Assembly (NCBI RefSeq): GCF_000300235.2
Contig: NZ_CP004388.1
Location: forward strand, 539,501-603,500
Direction: 5' to 3'
DNA from: Thalassospira xiamenensis M-5 = DSM 17429
GTDB taxonomy: Bacteria; Pseudomonadota; Alphaproteobacteria; Rhodospirillales; Thalassospiraceae
Length of the DNA: 64,000 bases
Below, piece after piece: positions 63,622-64,000 of this stretch. The translations under genes were made by a program, and so were the position numbers. Under the pieces are notes generated by a model that saw only the letters and a list, made by a program, of their open reading frames with translations, ran no database searches and was not told the origin of the DNA. Within the stretch, counting starts at the first letter, position 1; every line of letters begins with the position of its first letter.

Positions 63622-64000
63622 TCAGCTTCGCGGCGGTGACTTTTCTGCCGGGTTCTGATGGCTGAGCAGTGCGGTCGTTTCAATCGCATCGACCGGCGGC
63701 GACAGCAGGAAGCCCTGCAATTCGTCGCAATCGGCGGATTGCAGGACGGCAAGCTGATCCTCGGTTTCGACGCCGACAGCAACCACTTTGCGGTTAAGGC
63801 TTTTGCACAACCGGATGGCCGGTTGCAGGATGCTGTTTTCGGGCTGTTCATCAAGCGCGATGTTAAACAATGCCTTGGACAATTTGATCCGCTGCACCGG
63901 GAAGCGTTTCAGATAGCGAAGCGATGTGTTGGCCGCAGCAAAATGATCCAGTGTCAGACCAATCCCGGCCTCGGCAAAGCGATAGAACTGGCCAAGTGCG
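63622..64000 (-). CDS. EAL-domain protein, C-terminal part only (N-terminus beyond window)
   Basis: The frame is open at base 64000, so about 125 residues of the C-terminus are seen. They match the end of an EAL domain: LTLDHFAAANTSLRYLKRFP is the DDFGxGxSSLxYL region and VVAVGVETEDQLAVLQSADC with DELQGFLLSPPV is the end of the barrel. The second Asp of the DDFG pair is His and the usual KID is KLS, so catalytic c-di-GMP hydrolysis is doubtful. Without the N-terminus I cannot see the EAL motif or any fused GGDEF or sensor domain. Confidence 0.85.
   Translation of the reverse strand, partial: ALGQFYRFAEAGIGLTLDHFAAANTSLRYLKRFPVQRIKLSKALFNIALDEQPENSILQPAIRLCKSLNRKVVAVGVETEDQLAVLQSADCDELQGFLLSPPVDAIETTALLSHQNPAEKSPPRS

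Overview
The window looks like a chromosomal segment of a marine, halotolerant alphaproteobacterium. Thalassospira (Rhodospirillales) is my best guess, made from gene content, moderately high GC and protein resemblance, not from a marker gene. Coding density is high, transporters (three solute uptake systems) are abundant, two tRNA genes are present, and I see no insertion sequence, prophage, integrase, rRNA or CRISPR array.

Layout. 1-2276: polyamine synthesis pair (carboxynorspermidine synthase, cut by the left edge, and nspC). 2739-4491: an NTF2-like protein with its TetR regulator behind a clear inverted-repeat operator, then a VOC protein. 4499-11721: a LacI regulator divergent from a sugar ABC transporter (ATPase, permease, binding protein) with a sugar isomerase-like protein and a Gfo/Idh/MocA oxidoreductase. 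11848-13443: a lipoprotein with a paralogue at 23747-25198. 13867-19890: a 2-hydroxyacid dehydrogenase, a TakP-like TRAP transporter, an amidase and a small membrane protein. 19958-23586: a tightly overlapping operon of an ASST-type arylsulfotransferase, a small membrane protein, an EMC3/Oxa1-like membrane protein and a PAPS-type sulfotransferase.

25322-38864 is a complete ectoine/5-hydroxyectoine catabolic locus: uptake (uehA, uehB, uehC), control (enuR, doeX) and degradation (eutABC, doeA, doeB, doeD, doeC). The binding-protein gene uehA is inverted on the far side of enuR from its permease genes. The same TTTTGT-N6-ACAAAA palindrome lies on both sides of enuR, so one regulator probably controls both transcription units.

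39043-48675 holds an unusual ABC exporter with an insertion of about 300 residues and a cyclic-nucleotide-binding tail, an MBL-fold hydrolase, a NaChBac-type sodium channel, accA, a GNAT protein, an HxlR regulator divergent from a zinc-type dehydrogenase, and an L-malyl-CoA lyase. 49087-64000 holds a membrane diguanylate cyclase, an RTX protein, an ACT regulator, a fasciclin protein, a DUF533 protein, tRNA-Arg, a coiled-coil lipoprotein, a DUF4169 protein, a winged-helix/RMF-like fusion, a zinc-sensing (CZB) diguanylate cyclase overlapping lipB, tRNA-Leu, maeB, mgtE and the end of a degenerate EAL protein.

The catabolic parts feed central metabolism: ectoine yields aspartate, and malic enzyme and malyl-CoA lyase act on C4 acids. 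Three c-di-GMP-related proteins lie in the last 15 kb. The best candidates for undescribed biology are the four-gene sulfotransferase/EMC3-like operon, the paired lipoproteins, the expanded ABC exporter and the winged-helix/RMF fusion.
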